64,000 nucleotides of DNA, from the NCBI RefSeq assembly GCF_003367245.1, contig NZ_QRGR01000018.1:93509-157508 (forward strand), in the 5' to 3' direction. Shown here one piece after another: positions 7,706 through 16,605 of the stretch. A program made the translations under genes and the position numbers. The notes below the pieces were generated by a model. The model was not told the DNA's origin and ran no database searches. It saw only the letters and a list, made by a program, of their open reading frames with translations. This DNA comes from Pontibacter diazotrophicus (GTDB taxonomy: Bacteria; Bacteroidota; Bacteroidia; Cytophagales; Hymenobacteraceae). The number at the start of each line of letters is the position of its first letter. The stretch's first letter is position 1.

Positions 7706-9097
7706 TTAAAATGGGAATCCGGTACTGAAGTATACCCCTCTGCCTCCTTCCCTGTTAACGGTATACTCCAGCCGCAAGACGATGTCGTAAAATGTAACCA
7801 AATGCACGCCCAGCCCCCCGCCTAGCAGCAGGCGGTTTGTGAGTGGGTTTCTTTCCTGGAAAACATTATCCACCACATAGCCTGCATCTGTAAAAGCATT
7901 TAGATATACGGACAAAGGTATATTATTAAACTTAGGGTTTTGGATAAAATTAAGTGTTATACTTTTAATATGCAGCAGCTCCCGTGTTAAGCCTTGTTTA
8001 AAAACACCATAGTGCTGCCCCCCCACCACATAAAGCTCATAGCCTCTTACAAGAGACCTGAAGCCAAGCGCAAGGTTATCTGCAAAGGCATACTCTTTTG
8101 ATAGCCGCAACTGCCCTTCCGCCCCCACCATGTACCCATACTTCTCTGAGAGCTTGCTGTAGTTTGCATACTTCGTTCGGAGAGTGGTGAAGGGTGTTCC
8201 TGAGTGCTTCAGAAAGAAGCTCTGTGCCACACCGGCCTCAAAATAGCTCCCGGAAAGCGGGTAGGCAAAATTGTTCCGTAGGTTAACTACTTTAAATAAC
8301 TCCAGCCGCAGGTATTGCCGCTCGTCGAGTGCATTGTGGTAGTACTCTGGGTTCAGGTGAACCACCGAGTCAGAGATTCCTTCCTGCAGGTACGATAACC
8401 GCACTCCCTCCTGCCGCTGCACACTCCGCCGGTGGATCAACCCTACAGACAGTGACGTGCGTTGGATAGGCAGCCCCTCCTCCTCTTCATAAAAATACTG
8501 CCTGTTGTTCCGGTTAGTATAGCTGATGGTGCGGCTTCGGTAATCTGCTACACTAACCTCAGCCCCTATATTATGTTTGCGGCTAATGTAAGGCATCCGG
8601 TAAGAAAACTCCAGCCGCTTATTAAATCCCCTTTGCACCCGCACCCGCACATCCTCGTTTCGCCCCCTGAAGTTCCGGCGCACCAGCGTAGCACCGTAAT
8701 CTATGCGGCTCCAGTCCTTTTTCTCCAGCCAGGCATTGAAATTACGGTCTGCAAAATCGAAAATCAGAACAGGGTACAGATAAAAGCGCTCCTGCACCTG
8801 GTACTGCACCTCTATAAACCCCTCGTTGCAGGTATAGGCGTAGTTTACATGATGGAAAAGGCGCAGGTTAAACAGGCGTTTACGGTTCTGCTCCAGTAGT
8901 TGGTCCAGTTCGTCGGAGCGTACGGTATCGCCGGTGGCAAAAGTCAGCTCCTGCAGCATTACCTGCTTTCTGGTAACCTCATTGCCTGCCATCTTAACGT
9001 CTGCAATTACCAGTTGAGGCGCCTCACAGCCTTGAGCCCGTGTAGCCAAACTTATCCACAGAAAAATAAAGAAGAGAGACGCACGCAGCTGCATCAC
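7706..9097 (-). CDS. Short Omp85-superfamily protein with one POTRA domain
   Basis: A 463-residue outer-membrane protein: signal peptide (to about residue 22, LATRAQG), one POTRA-like domain (about 27-105, IADVKMAGNEVTRKQVML ... GFIEVQYQVQER) and a barrel of about 350 residues ending in aromatic FSTGFPF. The loop-6 signature LVRGYELY is present, which ties it to the BamA/TamA superfamily. With one POTRA instead of five it cannot be a second BamA of the usual form. It lies between the CBS gene and nadK with gaps of 9-10 bp, inside the envelope operon. It could insert a client subset or export a partner; the function is not established. Confidence 0.8.
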   Translation of the reverse strand: MMQLRASLFFIFLWISLATRAQGCEAPQLVIADVKMAGNEVTRKQVMLQELTFATGDTVRSDELDQLLEQNRKRLFNLRLFHHVNYAYTCNEGFIEVQYQVQERFYLYPVLIFDFADRNFNAWLEKKDWSRIDYGATLVRRNFRGRNEDVRVRVQRGFNKRLEFSYRMPYISRKHNIGAEVSVADYRSRTISYTNRNNRQYFYEEEEGLPIQRTSLSVGLIHRRSVQRQEGVRLSYLQEGISDSVVHLNPEYYHNALDERQYLRLELFKVVNLRNNFAYPLSGSYFEAGVAQSFFLKHSGTPFTTLRTKYANYSKLSEKYGYMVGAEGQLRLSKEYAFADNLALGFRSLVRGYELYVVGGQHYGVFKQGLTRELLHIKSITLNFIQNPKFNNIPLSVYLNAFTDAGYVVDNVFQERNPLTNRLLLGGGLGVHLVTFYDIVLRLEYTVNREGGRGVYFSTGFPF

Positions 9098-9106
9098 TGC
9101 GTAAAT

Positions 9107-9775
9107 TTAAATATCGAGGTACTTGAGCAGCATGTCTAACCGGTCGCGGCCCACATCATTGTCGGTGCTGGTATCGTTGAACTGAGCCGTAATGCGGTAC
9201 TCAAAGCGTTCTAAAGTGGCAATGATACGGGAAAGATCAGTAGCATTCAGCTTTAGAGTAAGCTTTATCTGGTAAGGGTCCATCTCATCAGGGGAGACGT
9301 AGGCACTCAGTATCTTTGTGTTTTCCTCTTCAATCAGGCGGCTAATCTGGCTGAGCGAATAGTCGCGCTCCGGCATAGAAAGCACCAGAATACTTCCCTG
9401 CCCCTGCAGTGCCGACATCTGACCAAAAGCCGCCAAGGTATCGTTTATGGTGATAATGCCCATATATTCCTGGTCATCGTCGAGCACAGGCACCACCTGT
9501 ATCTTATTCTTGATAGCCGCCTCCATCACATCATAAAAGTGCTGGTGCTGCATTACGTGCACCTCCTGATGCTCCAGTTCCAGCTCTTTTAAAGCCTGGC
9601 TGCGGTTGTTCAGTTCTATCAGGCTCAGCTCAGAGGCCAGGCCCACGTACTTGCGGTTACTTACCACAGGCAGTTCATTCACGCGGAACTCATCCATCCA
9701 ACGCAAAGCTTTATCCACGGTGTCGTAGAGCTTCAACGGTGGTATCATTTGATTGATGAGTTCTTCTGCAATCAT
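9107..9775 (-). CDS. CBS-domain protein
   Basis: A 222-residue cytosolic protein with two CBS motifs (about 1-60 and 70-130: IPPLKLYDTVDKALRWM, VMEAAIKNKIQVVPVLD) and a C-terminal ACT-like region (GSILVLSMPERDYSLSQISR). CBS pairs bind adenine nucleotides and usually act as energy sensors. The start overlaps the stop of the upstream hydrolase as ATGA, so the two are translationally coupled. It precedes the Omp85-like gene and nadK. A link to NAD(P) or adenylate status is plausible from context but unproven. Confidence 0.85.
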   Translation of the reverse strand: MIAEELINQMIPPLKLYDTVDKALRWMDEFRVNELPVVSNRKYVGLASELSLIELNNRSQALKELELEHQEVHVMQHQHFYDVMEAAIKNKIQVVPVLDDDQEYMGIITINDTLAAFGQMSALQGQGSILVLSMPERDYSLSQISRLIEEENTKILSAYVSPDEMDPYQIKLTLKLNATDLSRIIATLERFEYRITAQFNDTSTDNDVGRDRLDMLLKYLDI

Positions 9776-10548
9776 GTAGCTGTCGCGGTTATAGGTGTGT
9801 TTACTAAATACTTTTCTAAGATACTGTTAAACTTCTCAGGATGTTCCATCATTGGAGCATGTCCGCACTTATCAATGAAATAAAGTTCTGAATTCTCGAT
9901 AAGCCTGTTGAATTCATGCCCTACCAGCGGCGGGGTAATCGTATCGTTCAGTCCCCAGATTAACAACGTGGGCACCTTAATGTTTGTGATATCTTTGGCC
10001 ATGTTATGTCGCTGCGCCGATTTGGCGATAGCAATAATACGCAGGCATTTGGCATTGCTGTTGGTGATGGAGAAAACTTCATCCACCAGTTCTTTTGTAG
10101 CTGTTTTCGGATCGTAGAACGTATAGCCCACTCGCTCCTGCACATATTGGTAGTTGCCACGCTTGGGAAATGAACCACCCATGGAGTCCTCAAACAGGCC
10201 GGAGCTGCCGGTTAGCACAAGCCGCTGCACCATATCGGCGTTTTTCAAAGTATACGCCAGGCCAACATGGCCCCCAAGGGAGTTTCCGAGCACCGTCAGG
10301 TCTTTAAGCTTCTTCAACTTTACAAAGTCCTCTACAAACGACGTAAGGCCGGGCACCCCCGCCTTGTGCAACGCCATTTCATATATGGGCATAAGCGGAA
10401 TCACCACACGGTAGTTCTTGGAAAAATGGTCTACAACGCCATTCCAGTTGCTCAGCGCACCAAACAATCCATGCAACAGCAACAGTACTTCTCCTTCTCC
10501 TTCGTCAATGTATTGAAAATCGCCTTCTTGCCTGATTTGTAAATTCAT
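9772..10548 (-). CDS. Alpha/beta-fold hydrolase
   Basis: A 258-residue alpha/beta hydrolase with the oxyanion motif LLLLHGLFGALSNW, nucleophile elbow GNSLGG (Ser90), an acid residue in the LLIWGLNDTITPP block and the catalytic His in CGHAPMMEHP. No signal peptide, so it should act in the cytosol on an ester or related substrate; the substrate cannot be told from sequence. It overlaps the CBS gene by 4 bp and lies 51 bp after the PabA-like gene, so it probably shares that transcript. Confidence 0.85.
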   Translation of the reverse strand: MNLQIRQEGDFQYIDEGEGEVLLLLHGLFGALSNWNGVVDHFSKNYRVVIPLMPIYEMALHKAGVPGLTSFVEDFVKLKKLKDLTVLGNSLGGHVGLAYTLKNADMVQRLVLTGSSGLFEDSMGGSFPKRGNYQYVQERVGYTFYDPKTATKELVDEVFSITNSNAKCLRIIAIAKSAQRHNMAKDITNIKVPTLLIWGLNDTITPPLVGHEFNRLIENSELYFIDKCGHAPMMEHPEKFNSILEKYLVNTPITATAT

Positions 10549-10599
10549 GTAGCTTAGAAACTTTTAAAAGAAACGTATTTCTAGAGGTATACGATCAAT

Positions 10600-11169
10600 T
10601 TAATGTGCAATATTAGCAATAGTAAGCCAATTTCGGAGCATGTGCAAGCCATAAGTAGTTAAAGCTGCCTCCGGGTGAAACTGCAATGCATACAGTGGCA
10701 GTTCCCGGTGCCGGAAGGCCATCAACTCCCCTTCCTGTGTATGTGCCAGCGGAACAAGGCATTCCGGGGTATGGCGCAATACGAGGGAGTGATACCGTAC
10801 TACCGGCATTCTCTGTGGCAGCCCTTCAAAAATAGGATCCAATTCGCAGATGATTTCAGAAAGCTTCCCGTGCATCGGCCGGATGCCTTTCTCTAGGGTA
10901 GCCCCGAAAAACTCGCCCAAGGCCTGATGCCCCAGACAGATGCCCAGCATCGGCACCTGCTCGTGATAATAGCGCACCACCTCCGATAAACTGCCAGCCG
11001 CCTGCGGTGCGCCTGGCCCCGGCGAAAGCACGACGGCCTCTACGGGTAATTGCTGTATCTCCTCCAGCGGTACGTCATTCCGCACCACCTTTGCCTTTAC
11101 CCCCAACTGCCCGAAATAATCTACGAGATTGTAGGTGAATGAGTCAAAGTTGTCAAGCAGGAGAAGCAT
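10600..11169 (-). CDS. Glutamine amidotransferase of anthranilate/aminodeoxychorismate synthase
   Basis: A 189-residue class I glutamine amidotransferase that frees ammonia from glutamine for chorismate amination, in folate (PabA) or tryptophan (TrpG) synthesis. The start LLLLDNFDSFTYNL is canonical and fixes the initiation codon. Catalytic residues are Cys78 in MLGICLGHQALGE and His165/Glu167 in LQFHPEAAL; the oxyanion loop is VLSPGPGAP. No PabB/TrpE partner is in the window, so PabA versus TrpG is open; an isolated copy favours PabA. The 5' leader is unusual: an octamer repeat array begins only 3 bp upstream of the ATG. Confidence 0.88.
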   Translation of the reverse strand: MLLLLDNFDSFTYNLVDYFGQLGVKAKVVRNDVPLEEIQQLPVEAVVLSPGPGAPQAAGSLSEVVRYYHEQVPMLGICLGHQALGEFFGATLEKGIRPMHGKLSEIICELDPIFEGLPQRMPVVRYHSLVLRHTPECLVPLAHTQEGELMAFRHRELPLYALQFHPEAALTTYGLHMLRNWLTIANIAH

Positions 11170-11501
11170 GGGGAGAGTTAGAGAGTTAGAGAGTTAGAGA
11201 GTTAGAGAGTTAGAGAGTTAGAGAGTTAGAGAGTTAAGGTATACTGCTTTCGCCTGAAGGGGTGTTACAACTATTCTTTGACTCGCGCAGAAATCTTCCT
11301 CGTGTCCCACAATGGGTAAGAACTTCCAGACTTGCTGGTGCAATACTGTTAGTGGCAGTTTAGTCTGGTGAAAAAATAAATTCAAAAGTTGAAATGATGA
11401 GTAAAGTAAAACTTTGCGCCAGACAACTTAGATTAAGAGACTCAACCAAAAAGGGAGAAAACCACCCTAATAACTTTCTAACTCCTAAAACTTTCTAACT
11501 C
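11170..11501. other. Gene-free interval with simple repeats
   Basis: This 332-bp gap lies between the CvpA stop and the amidotransferase start. It holds the GAGAGTTA array at its left end and a second degenerate run of the same family (AACTTTCTAACTCC units) just before the CvpA stop. A 34-codon plus-strand reading frame from 11394 has no recognisable features. No TAnnTTTG promoter match was found for the amidotransferase. Confidence 0.6.
11173..11236. repeat. Octamer tandem repeat (GAGAGTTA)8
   Basis: Eight perfect head-to-tail copies of an 8-bp unit. On the coding (minus) strand the unit reads TAACTCTC and ends 3 bp before the amidotransferase ATG, so the array forms the whole ribosome-binding region. 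Eight is not a multiple of three, but the array is outside the coding frame, so copy-number change would alter leader length rather than the protein. Confidence 0.95.
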
Positions 11502-11507
11502 CTAAAA
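11466..11507. repeat. Degenerate CTAACTYTC simple repeat
   Basis: Short imperfect repeats of AACTTTCTAACTCC abutting the cvpA stop codon. The sequence belongs to the same family as the octamer array near 11.2 kb and similar runs near 33.5, 38.9, 42.7 and 62.5 kb. Confidence 0.6.
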
Positions 11508-12020
11508 ATGATGTTTCAGAGAGCTGATGAGTGCTTTCACAAACGGAAGTACGTAACTCAGGATATCGAGCGCGTAGGGTGTTGTTTTGAGCACTACCGG
11601 GTATACCATAGAGGTTGTCGCTGTGTCAGCAGAAACGCTGATGCCGGCCATGTCGGATACGTAAAGCAGCAGGCTTAGCGCCACACACCACTTTAGTGCG
11701 CCCAGAATGGCACCCAGAAAATTATCGAAGAACCCGAATGGTGTAAAGTCGATGACCTTTTTCAGCAGCAAACCGCCCAAGTGTATCAGCAGGATAATTC
11801 CCACAAACACAATCAGGAAAGTGACATACGGCAGCAGGCCATGGGCATCGCCCACAACTCCTTCCATCATGGGCAGTGCTGTATCCAACAGCTTTAGGCC
11901 TCCCAATATAGCCAGCACCAGCGCCACCAACGACACCAGTTCTAATAACAGGCCTTTCCGGAACCCCTGAAAAGCGCCGTAGGCAATGGGAATTGCCAGA
12001 AAAAAATCGAATGTACTCAT
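11502..12020 (-). CDS. CvpA-family inner-membrane protein
   Basis: A 172-residue integral membrane protein with about four transmembrane helices (FFLAIPIAYGAFQGFRKG start, LVALVLAILGGLKLL, YVTFLIVFVGIILLIHLGG, ALSLLLYVSDMAG). CvpA proteins were named for colicin V production and are linked to envelope stress and membrane integrity; the biochemical activity is uncertain. I chose the Met at 12020 because MSTFDFFLAIP matches the family start and the 11 upstream codons look untranslated. It is downstream of the yqeY-like gene, with a long hairpin between them. Confidence 0.82.
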   Translation of the reverse strand: MSTFDFFLAIPIAYGAFQGFRKGLLLELVSLVALVLAILGGLKLLDTALPMMEGVVGDAHGLLPYVTFLIVFVGIILLIHLGGLLLKKVIDFTPFGFFDNFLGAILGALKWCVALSLLLYVSDMAGISVSADTATTSMVYPVVLKTTPYALDILSYVLPFVKALISSLKHHF

Positions 12021-12094
12021 GTTAAGAAACAAGATATAAAATGAAGGACACAAGACATTGCCTCCACACTTGTAATTATTACACCTTAAATGCT

Positions 12095-12150
12095 TTATAG
12101 CTCTTTCAGCCGACGCTCCCCAAGAGCAGCTTCGGCTGAAAGAGCTATAA
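12095..12150. repeat. 19-bp perfect inverted repeat
   Basis: Left arm 12095-12113 and right arm 12132-12150 are exact complements with an 18-nt loop; inside the loop GCTC/GAGC can extend pairing. It begins 2 bp past the yqeY-like stop. There is no T-run on either side, so it is not a textbook terminator. It may act as an attenuator, an RNA-end protector or a mobile palindromic repeat. Confidence 0.9.
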
Positions 12151-12151
12151 T

Positions 12152-12613
12152 TTAAAAATCAGTGTTATTCAGCAGGTCACCAACTGCACTTGAAATGGCG
12201 CGTCCGTCTGCCTGCCCGGCCAGCTCTTTTGAAGCCACGCCCATTACCCTGCCCATGTCTGATGGCCCGGTGGCACCCACACGGTAAATGATTTCTAAAA
12301 GGCGTGTGCGCAGATCGCCTTCATCCAACTGTTGTGGCAGGTATTGCTCTATCACAGCTAGCTCCGCTAACTCTACTTCTTCTAAATCGGTGCGGCCTTG
12401 TTTGGCATATAGCTCCGCCGATTCGCGACGCTGCTTGGCAGCCTTTGTGAGCAACTTCAATTCTGTGTCGTTTGAGATACCTTCCGTGCCGCCTTTATCA
12501 GTTTCTGCCAGCAGTATCTGTGACTTAATACTTCTCAGCGCCTGCAAACGGGATTTATCTTTCGCCAGCATGGCTTGTTTGATGTCAGCGTCGATGCGTT
12601 CTTTTAGTGTCAT
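12152..12613 (-). CDS. GatB/YqeY-domain protein
   Basis: A 153-residue cytosolic protein matching the YqeY family (MTLKERIDADIKQAMLAKDK, ALRSIKSQILLAETD, YLPQQLDEGDLR, GRVMGVASKELAGQADGR). The fold resembles the C-terminal tRNA-binding part of the GatB amidotransferase subunit and is thought to bind tRNA, but the cellular role is unknown. Complete and of usual length. It is divergent from pdxJ across a 169-bp gap that should hold both promoters. Confidence 0.9.
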   Translation of the reverse strand: MTLKERIDADIKQAMLAKDKSRLQALRSIKSQILLAETDKGGTEGISNDTELKLLTKAAKQRRESAELYAKQGRTDLEEVELAELAVIEQYLPQQLDEGDLRTRLLEIIYRVGATGPSDMGRVMGVASKELAGQADGRAISSAVGDLLNNTDF

Positions 12614-12782
12614 AGTTCTTTTATTGATGTTTTTATCTTTTAGTCAGAGCGGATTATACCGCCAATGCTTCGTTATACGCCACGATGCCCGGAGCCACTT
12701 AAAGCATCTTAAACAAAATTCCTTTAATTTAGTCATTTGAAAAGGAGAGCGTAAAAGCTCCGGCAGATATAACAGCGTACCC

Positions 12783-13496
12783 ATGACCAAACTGAGTGTA
12801 AATATAAACAAAATAGCCACTTTACGGAATGCCCGTGGTGGCGACAGGCCAAATGTTGTGCAGGCAGCTAAAGATTGTGAGCGATTCGGAGCACAAGGTA
12901 TCACCGTGCACCCCCGCCCCGATGAGCGCCACATCCGCTACCGCGATGTGTATGACCTGAAAGAAGTGGTAACCACAGAATTTAACATAGAGGGTAACCC
13001 AACACCCGATTTTCTGAAGCTGGTAAAGGAAGTGAAGCCGGACCAGGTGACACTTGTACCCGACGCGCCCGATGCGATTACTTCCAACGCTGGCTGGGAC
13101 ACCATCAGGCACAAGGATTTCCTGACGCAAACTATTCTTGAGCTGAAAGAGTACGGCATGCGCGTCTCTATTTTTGTGAACCCTGATGTGGGCATGGTAG
13201 AAGGCGCTGCACTGGTAGGCACTGACCGGATTGAGCTTTACACAGAAGCCTACGCTACAGGTTACCGCAATAGCCCTGAGCAGGCCATCGCACCTTATGC
13301 AAATGCAGCACAAAGAGCGCAACAGCTTGGTCTTGGCATCAACGCGGGCCACGACCTAGACCTGGACAACCTTAAATACCTGAAAAACAACCTGCCGGAG
13401 CTGGCAGAAGTGAGTATTGGCCACGCCCTTATCTGCGATGCGCTTTATTATGGGCTGGAGAATACCATCCAGCTGTACCTGCGCCAACTTAAGTAG
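12783..13496 (+). CDS. pdxJ: Pyridoxine 5'-phosphate synthase
   Basis: A 237-residue TIM-barrel enzyme that condenses 1-deoxyxylulose 5-phosphate with 3-amino-2-oxopropyl phosphate to make pyridoxine 5'-phosphate (DXP-dependent vitamin B6 route). Diagnostic blocks are [53 protein letters not shown] and [18 protein letters not shown]. Full length. It is the first gene of a plus-strand operon; mnmH begins 3 bp after its stop. Why B6 synthesis is coupled to selenium genes is not obvious, though several selenium and sulfur enzymes use PLP. Confidence 0.96.
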   Translation: MTKLSVNINKIATLRNARGGDRPNVVQAAKDCERFGAQGITVHPRPDERHIRYRDVYDLKEVVTTEFNIEGNPTPDFLKLVKEVKPDQVTLVPDAPDAITSNAGWDTIRHKDFLTQTILELKEYGMRVSIFVNPDVGMVEGAALVGTDRIELYTEAYATGYRNSPEQAIAPYANAAQRAQQLGLGINAGHDLDLDNLKYLKNNLPELAEVSIGHALICDALYYGLENTIQLYLRQLK

Positions 13497-13499
13497 CCG

Positions 13500-14528
13500 A
13501 TGCTGAATACCATAACTATAGAAGAATTTATTCAGAAGGCAAAAGCTTTGCCCGTGCTGGACGTACGTGCACCAAAAGAATACGCGGTGGGGCATATTCC
13601 ACAGGCGCATTCTTTTCCTATTTTTGATGATGAGCAGCGTGCTGTCATTGGCACAGCCTATAAACAGCAGGGCCACGATCCGGCAGTGCTCATTGGTTTG
13701 GACCTGTTTGGCCCAAAGATGTCTGCTTTCGTGAAGGCCGCGGGCAAGCTGGCGCAGGACAAAGAACTGCTGGTGCATTGCTGGCGCGGCGGCATGCGCA
13801 GCGGGGCCATGGCCTGGCTGCTCAACTTCTCCGGCTATAAGGTACACCTGCTGCAGGGCGGCTACAAAGCTTACCGGCACCTGATGCAGGAACAATTCCA
13901 GAAGACGCGCCCCTTGCTGGTAATTGGCGGCCTGACTGGCAGCGGCAAAACAGACATCCTCCCCCACTTGCAGCAGCAAGGCCAGCAAACCGTGGATTTA
14001 GAAGGACTGGCCAGCCACAAAGGCTCCGCTTTTGGGAGCATCGGTATGCCGCCGCAGCCCAGTACGGAGCATTTTGAAAACCTGCTGGGCATGGAGCTGT
14101 TGAAGTTAAACGAGCAGCAAACACTGTGGCTGGAAGACGAGAGCGTTACCATTGGCCGTGTGGTGATGCCTAAACCGCTCTTCGACCGAATGCAGGAATC
14201 GCCGACCATTGTGCTGGAACTGCCGAAGCAACTGCGTGTGCAGAAGCTGGCCGAAGAATACTGCCGCACCGATAAAGCCTTACTGGAGGCTTCTATCCTG
14301 AAGATAAAAAAACGATTGGGTGGCCTCGCAACAAAAGAAGCACTGGAAGCCATTGCCGCAGGAGACATGGAGAAAATGGTGGATATAGCCCTCTCCTATT
14401 ACGACAAGGCGTATACCTATCAACTGGCTAATAAGCAGCAGGTACTGCCATTAGCCTTAATCAGCATGGACCCAGCGGAAAATGCACAGCGGATACTGGA
14501 GTTTGCCAGCCGCCAAAAATTAGTTTAA
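13500..14528 (+). CDS. mnmH: tRNA 2-selenouridine synthase
   Basis: A 342-residue enzyme that replaces sulfur in 2-thiouridine at the wobble base of certain tRNAs with selenium, through a geranylated intermediate. The rhodanese domain (about 15-130) carries the active-site Cys94 in [11 protein letters not shown]; a P-loop (GLTGSGKT, 144-151) starts the C-terminal nucleotide-binding domain, which holds [14 protein letters not shown]. It lies between pdxJ and selD with gaps of 2-3 bp, and SelD supplies the selenophosphate. The ATG at 13500 is the only sensible start. Confidence 0.95.
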   Translation: MLNTITIEEFIQKAKALPVLDVRAPKEYAVGHIPQAHSFPIFDDEQRAVIGTAYKQQGHDPAVLIGLDLFGPKMSAFVKAAGKLAQDKELLVHCWRGGMRSGAMAWLLNFSGYKVHLLQGGYKAYRHLMQEQFQKTRPLLVIGGLTGSGKTDILPHLQQQGQQTVDLEGLASHKGSAFGSIGMPPQPSTEHFENLLGMELLKLNEQQTLWLEDESVTIGRVVMPKPLFDRMQESPTIVLELPKQLRVQKLAEEYCRTDKALLEASILKIKKRLGGLATKEALEAIAAGDMEKMVDIALSYYDKAYTYQLANKQQVLPLALISMDPAENAQRILEFASRQKLV

Positions 14529-14530
14529 TT

Positions 14531-15583
14531 ATGGAAGAAACCTCAGAAAAAGAAATACGCTTGACCCAGTACAGCCATGGTGCTGGCTGCGGCTGCAAAA
14601 TATCTCCTAAAGTACTCGATACTATCCTGCACACGGATATCAGCTATCCCGAGAACAAGAACCTGCTGGTAGGCAACAGCTCCCGCGACGATGCCGCCGT
14701 GTATGACATCGGGAATGGCCGCGCCACCATCAGCACCACCGACTTCTTTATGCCGATTGTGGACGATGCCTACGACTTCGGCCGTATTGCCTCTGCCAAC
14801 GCTATTTCGGATGTATATGCCATGGGCGGCACGCCCATGATGGCGATTGCCGTACTAGGCTGGCCGATAGACAAACTGGCACCGGAAGTAGCCAAACGCG
14901 TGATCGAGGGTAGCCGCAGCATTTGCCACGAAGCGGGCATACCACTGGCAGGCGGCCACAGCATCGACAGCCCCGAGCCTATTTTTGGGTTGGCGGTAAC
15001 CGGCATGGTCGACATTGTGAACCTGAAGCAAAACGACACCGCCACCGCCGGCTGCGAACTATACCTGACCAAGCCATTAGGAGTAGGCATGCTGACCACC
15101 GCGCAGAAAAAAGGCATCCTGAAGCCGGAACATGCGCAACTGGCACCGCAGCAGATGATGCAACTGAACAAAATAGGGGCAACACTGGGGCTGCTACAGG
15201 CAGTAAAAGCCATGACCGACGTAACTGGTTTCGGTTTGTTAGGGCATCTGTCTGAGATGTGCGAAGGCAGCAATGTAGCGGCTGAAGTCTATTTCGAAAA
15301 AGTGCCGGTGCTGCCGGAAGCGCTGGAGTATATGGCACAGAAAGCCATACCTGGTGGCACCCACCGCAACTTCGACAGCTACGGCCACAAAATAGCCGAA
15401 CTCACGCCAGACCAGAAACACCTCCTCTGCGACCCCCAAACCAGCGGCGGCTTGTTGGTAGCCGTAGACCCGGCGGGCAAAGAAGAAGTGCTGCAGGTTT
15501 TTGAGGAGTTTGGACTGCAACTACAGCCGTTCGGTGTGCTGAAAGAGCGTGGAACGGAGGAGAAGCTGATAAAGGTGGTTTAA
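14531..15583 (+). CDS. selD: Selenide, water dikinase (selenophosphate synthase)
   Basis: A 350-residue ATP-dependent enzyme that turns selenide into selenophosphate, the selenium donor. The N-terminal active-site segment [13 protein letters not shown] holds the catalytic Cys (Cys20, equivalent to E. coli Cys17) and Lys23, so this is a cysteine form and not a selenoprotein. Metal- and ATP-binding blocks follow ([63 protein letters not shown]). It starts 2 bp after mnmH. No selA or selB is in the window, so the visible use of selenium is tRNA modification. Confidence 0.96.
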   Translation: MEETSEKEIRLTQYSHGAGCGCKISPKVLDTILHTDISYPENKNLLVGNSSRDDAAVYDIGNGRATISTTDFFMPIVDDAYDFGRIASANAISDVYAMGGTPMMAIAVLGWPIDKLAPEVAKRVIEGSRSICHEAGIPLAGGHSIDSPEPIFGLAVTGMVDIVNLKQNDTATAGCELYLTKPLGVGMLTTAQKKGILKPEHAQLAPQQMMQLNKIGATLGLLQAVKAMTDVTGFGLLGHLSEMCEGSNVAAEVYFEKVPVLPEALEYMAQKAIPGGTHRNFDSYGHKIAELTPDQKHLLCDPQTSGGLLVAVDPAGKEEVLQVFEEFGLQLQPFGVLKERGTEEKLIKVV

Positions 15584-15702
15584 GAATCGGAAGATTTGTG
15601 GATGTGGAATTCCGAGGATGTGGCACCCGCACTTGTTTCATCAAATCCACATTACATCCGTAAGCTGAAAAAGCTGTTAATTGTTAACTGATAATTGAAG
15701 AA

Positions 15703-16473
15703 ATGAAACTACACTATAAAGAAATGGGCCATGGGCAGCCGCTGCTTATACTGCACGGCTTGTTCGGCACATTAGATAACTGGGCAACACTGGCGAAGCG
15801 TTTAGCGGAGCACTACAATGTATTTCTGGTAGACCTGCGCAACCATGGCCGCTCACCGCACAACGAGGAGCATAACTATGATGTGATGGCGGATGATGTG
15901 CTGCGCCTTGTGGATGAACTGCAGATTCCAACGCCTGCCATCATGGGCCATTCTATGGGCGGTAAGGTAGCCATGAAATATGCGCTGAAGTATCCGACCC
16001 GGATTACAAAACTGATTGTAGTGGACATTGCCCCAAAGGCTTACCCACCGCACCACGATGAGATTATCGACGCCTTACAATCAGTAAACTTAGAGGGCGT
16101 TACCAGCCGCAGTGAGGTGGACGAACAACTGGCTAAGCATATAAAGGAAGAGTATGTACGCCTGTTCCTGATGAAGAACCTCCACCGCCAGGAAGACAAC
16201 ACCCTGGCCTGGCGCATGAACCTGGATGCTATTGAGAAGAACTATGAACATATAGCCGCTGGCATTACAGCTGATGTTCCTTTCAAAAAAAGCACGCTTT
16301 TCATTAAGGGCGGCAGATCGAGCTATATACAGCCTGAAGACATATATGGTAGCATTGAGCACCTGTTTACGCTGGTAGAGGTAGAAACTATACCAGAGGC
16401 CGGCCACTGGGTGCACGCCCAGGCTCCTGATGAAGTATACGACCTGGTTACTACCTTCCTGAGCACAGATTAA
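15703..16473 (+). CDS. Alpha/beta hydrolase (YbfF-like esterase)
   Basis: A 256-residue cytosolic hydrolase with LLILHGLFGTLDNW (oxyanion loop), FLVDLRNHGRS, nucleophile elbow GHSMGG (Ser84) and a C-terminal AGHWVHAQAPDEV with the catalytic His. The pattern is close to the YbfF esterase group, which cleaves short acyl esters including acyl-CoA-like compounds; the substrate here is unknown. It follows selD by 119 bp, a gap containing a short repeated GGATGTGG, so it may have its own promoter. A terminator closes the unit. Confidence 0.88.
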   Translation: MKLHYKEMGHGQPLLILHGLFGTLDNWATLAKRLAEHYNVFLVDLRNHGRSPHNEEHNYDVMADDVLRLVDELQIPTPAIMGHSMGGKVAMKYALKYPTRITKLIVVDIAPKAYPPHHDEIIDALQSVNLEGVTSRSEVDEQLAKHIKEEYVRLFLMKNLHRQEDNTLAWRMNLDAIEKNYEHIAAGITADVPFKKSTLFIKGGRSSYIQPEDIYGSIEHLFTLVEVETIPEAGHWVHAQAPDEVYDLVTTFLSTD

Positions 16474-16545
16474 TTGACTTCAGCCTCGCCGGACTTTAAC
16501 CTGAGAGCACCTCGGGGACATGATGTAAAGCTTGTCTGATATAGC

Positions 16546-16582
16546 AAAAGCTGCCACTGCAAAAAGCCGTGGCAGCTTTTTT
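16546..16582 (+). terminator. Intrinsic terminator after the esterase gene
   Basis: Stem AAAAGCTGCCAC (16546-16557) pairs with GTGGCAGCTTTT (16569-16580) across an 11-nt loop and runs into further T residues. It ends the pdxJ-mnmH-selD-esterase stretch. Confidence 0.85.
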
Positions 16583-16605
16583 GTTTCCGGCACCGTTATA
16601 CTTTA

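Noticed and set aside
11394..11498. 34-codon plus-strand frame beside the octamer array
   Set aside because: No motif or promoter, and it ends in the degenerate repeat; best explained as chance.
13356..13988. 210-residue minus-strand frame across pdxJ and mnmH
   Set aside because: Both sense genes show catalytic motifs; the antisense frame has none.
14531..15583. Possible selenocysteine in SelD
   Set aside because: The active-site position is an ordinary Cys codon and there is no in-frame TGA.
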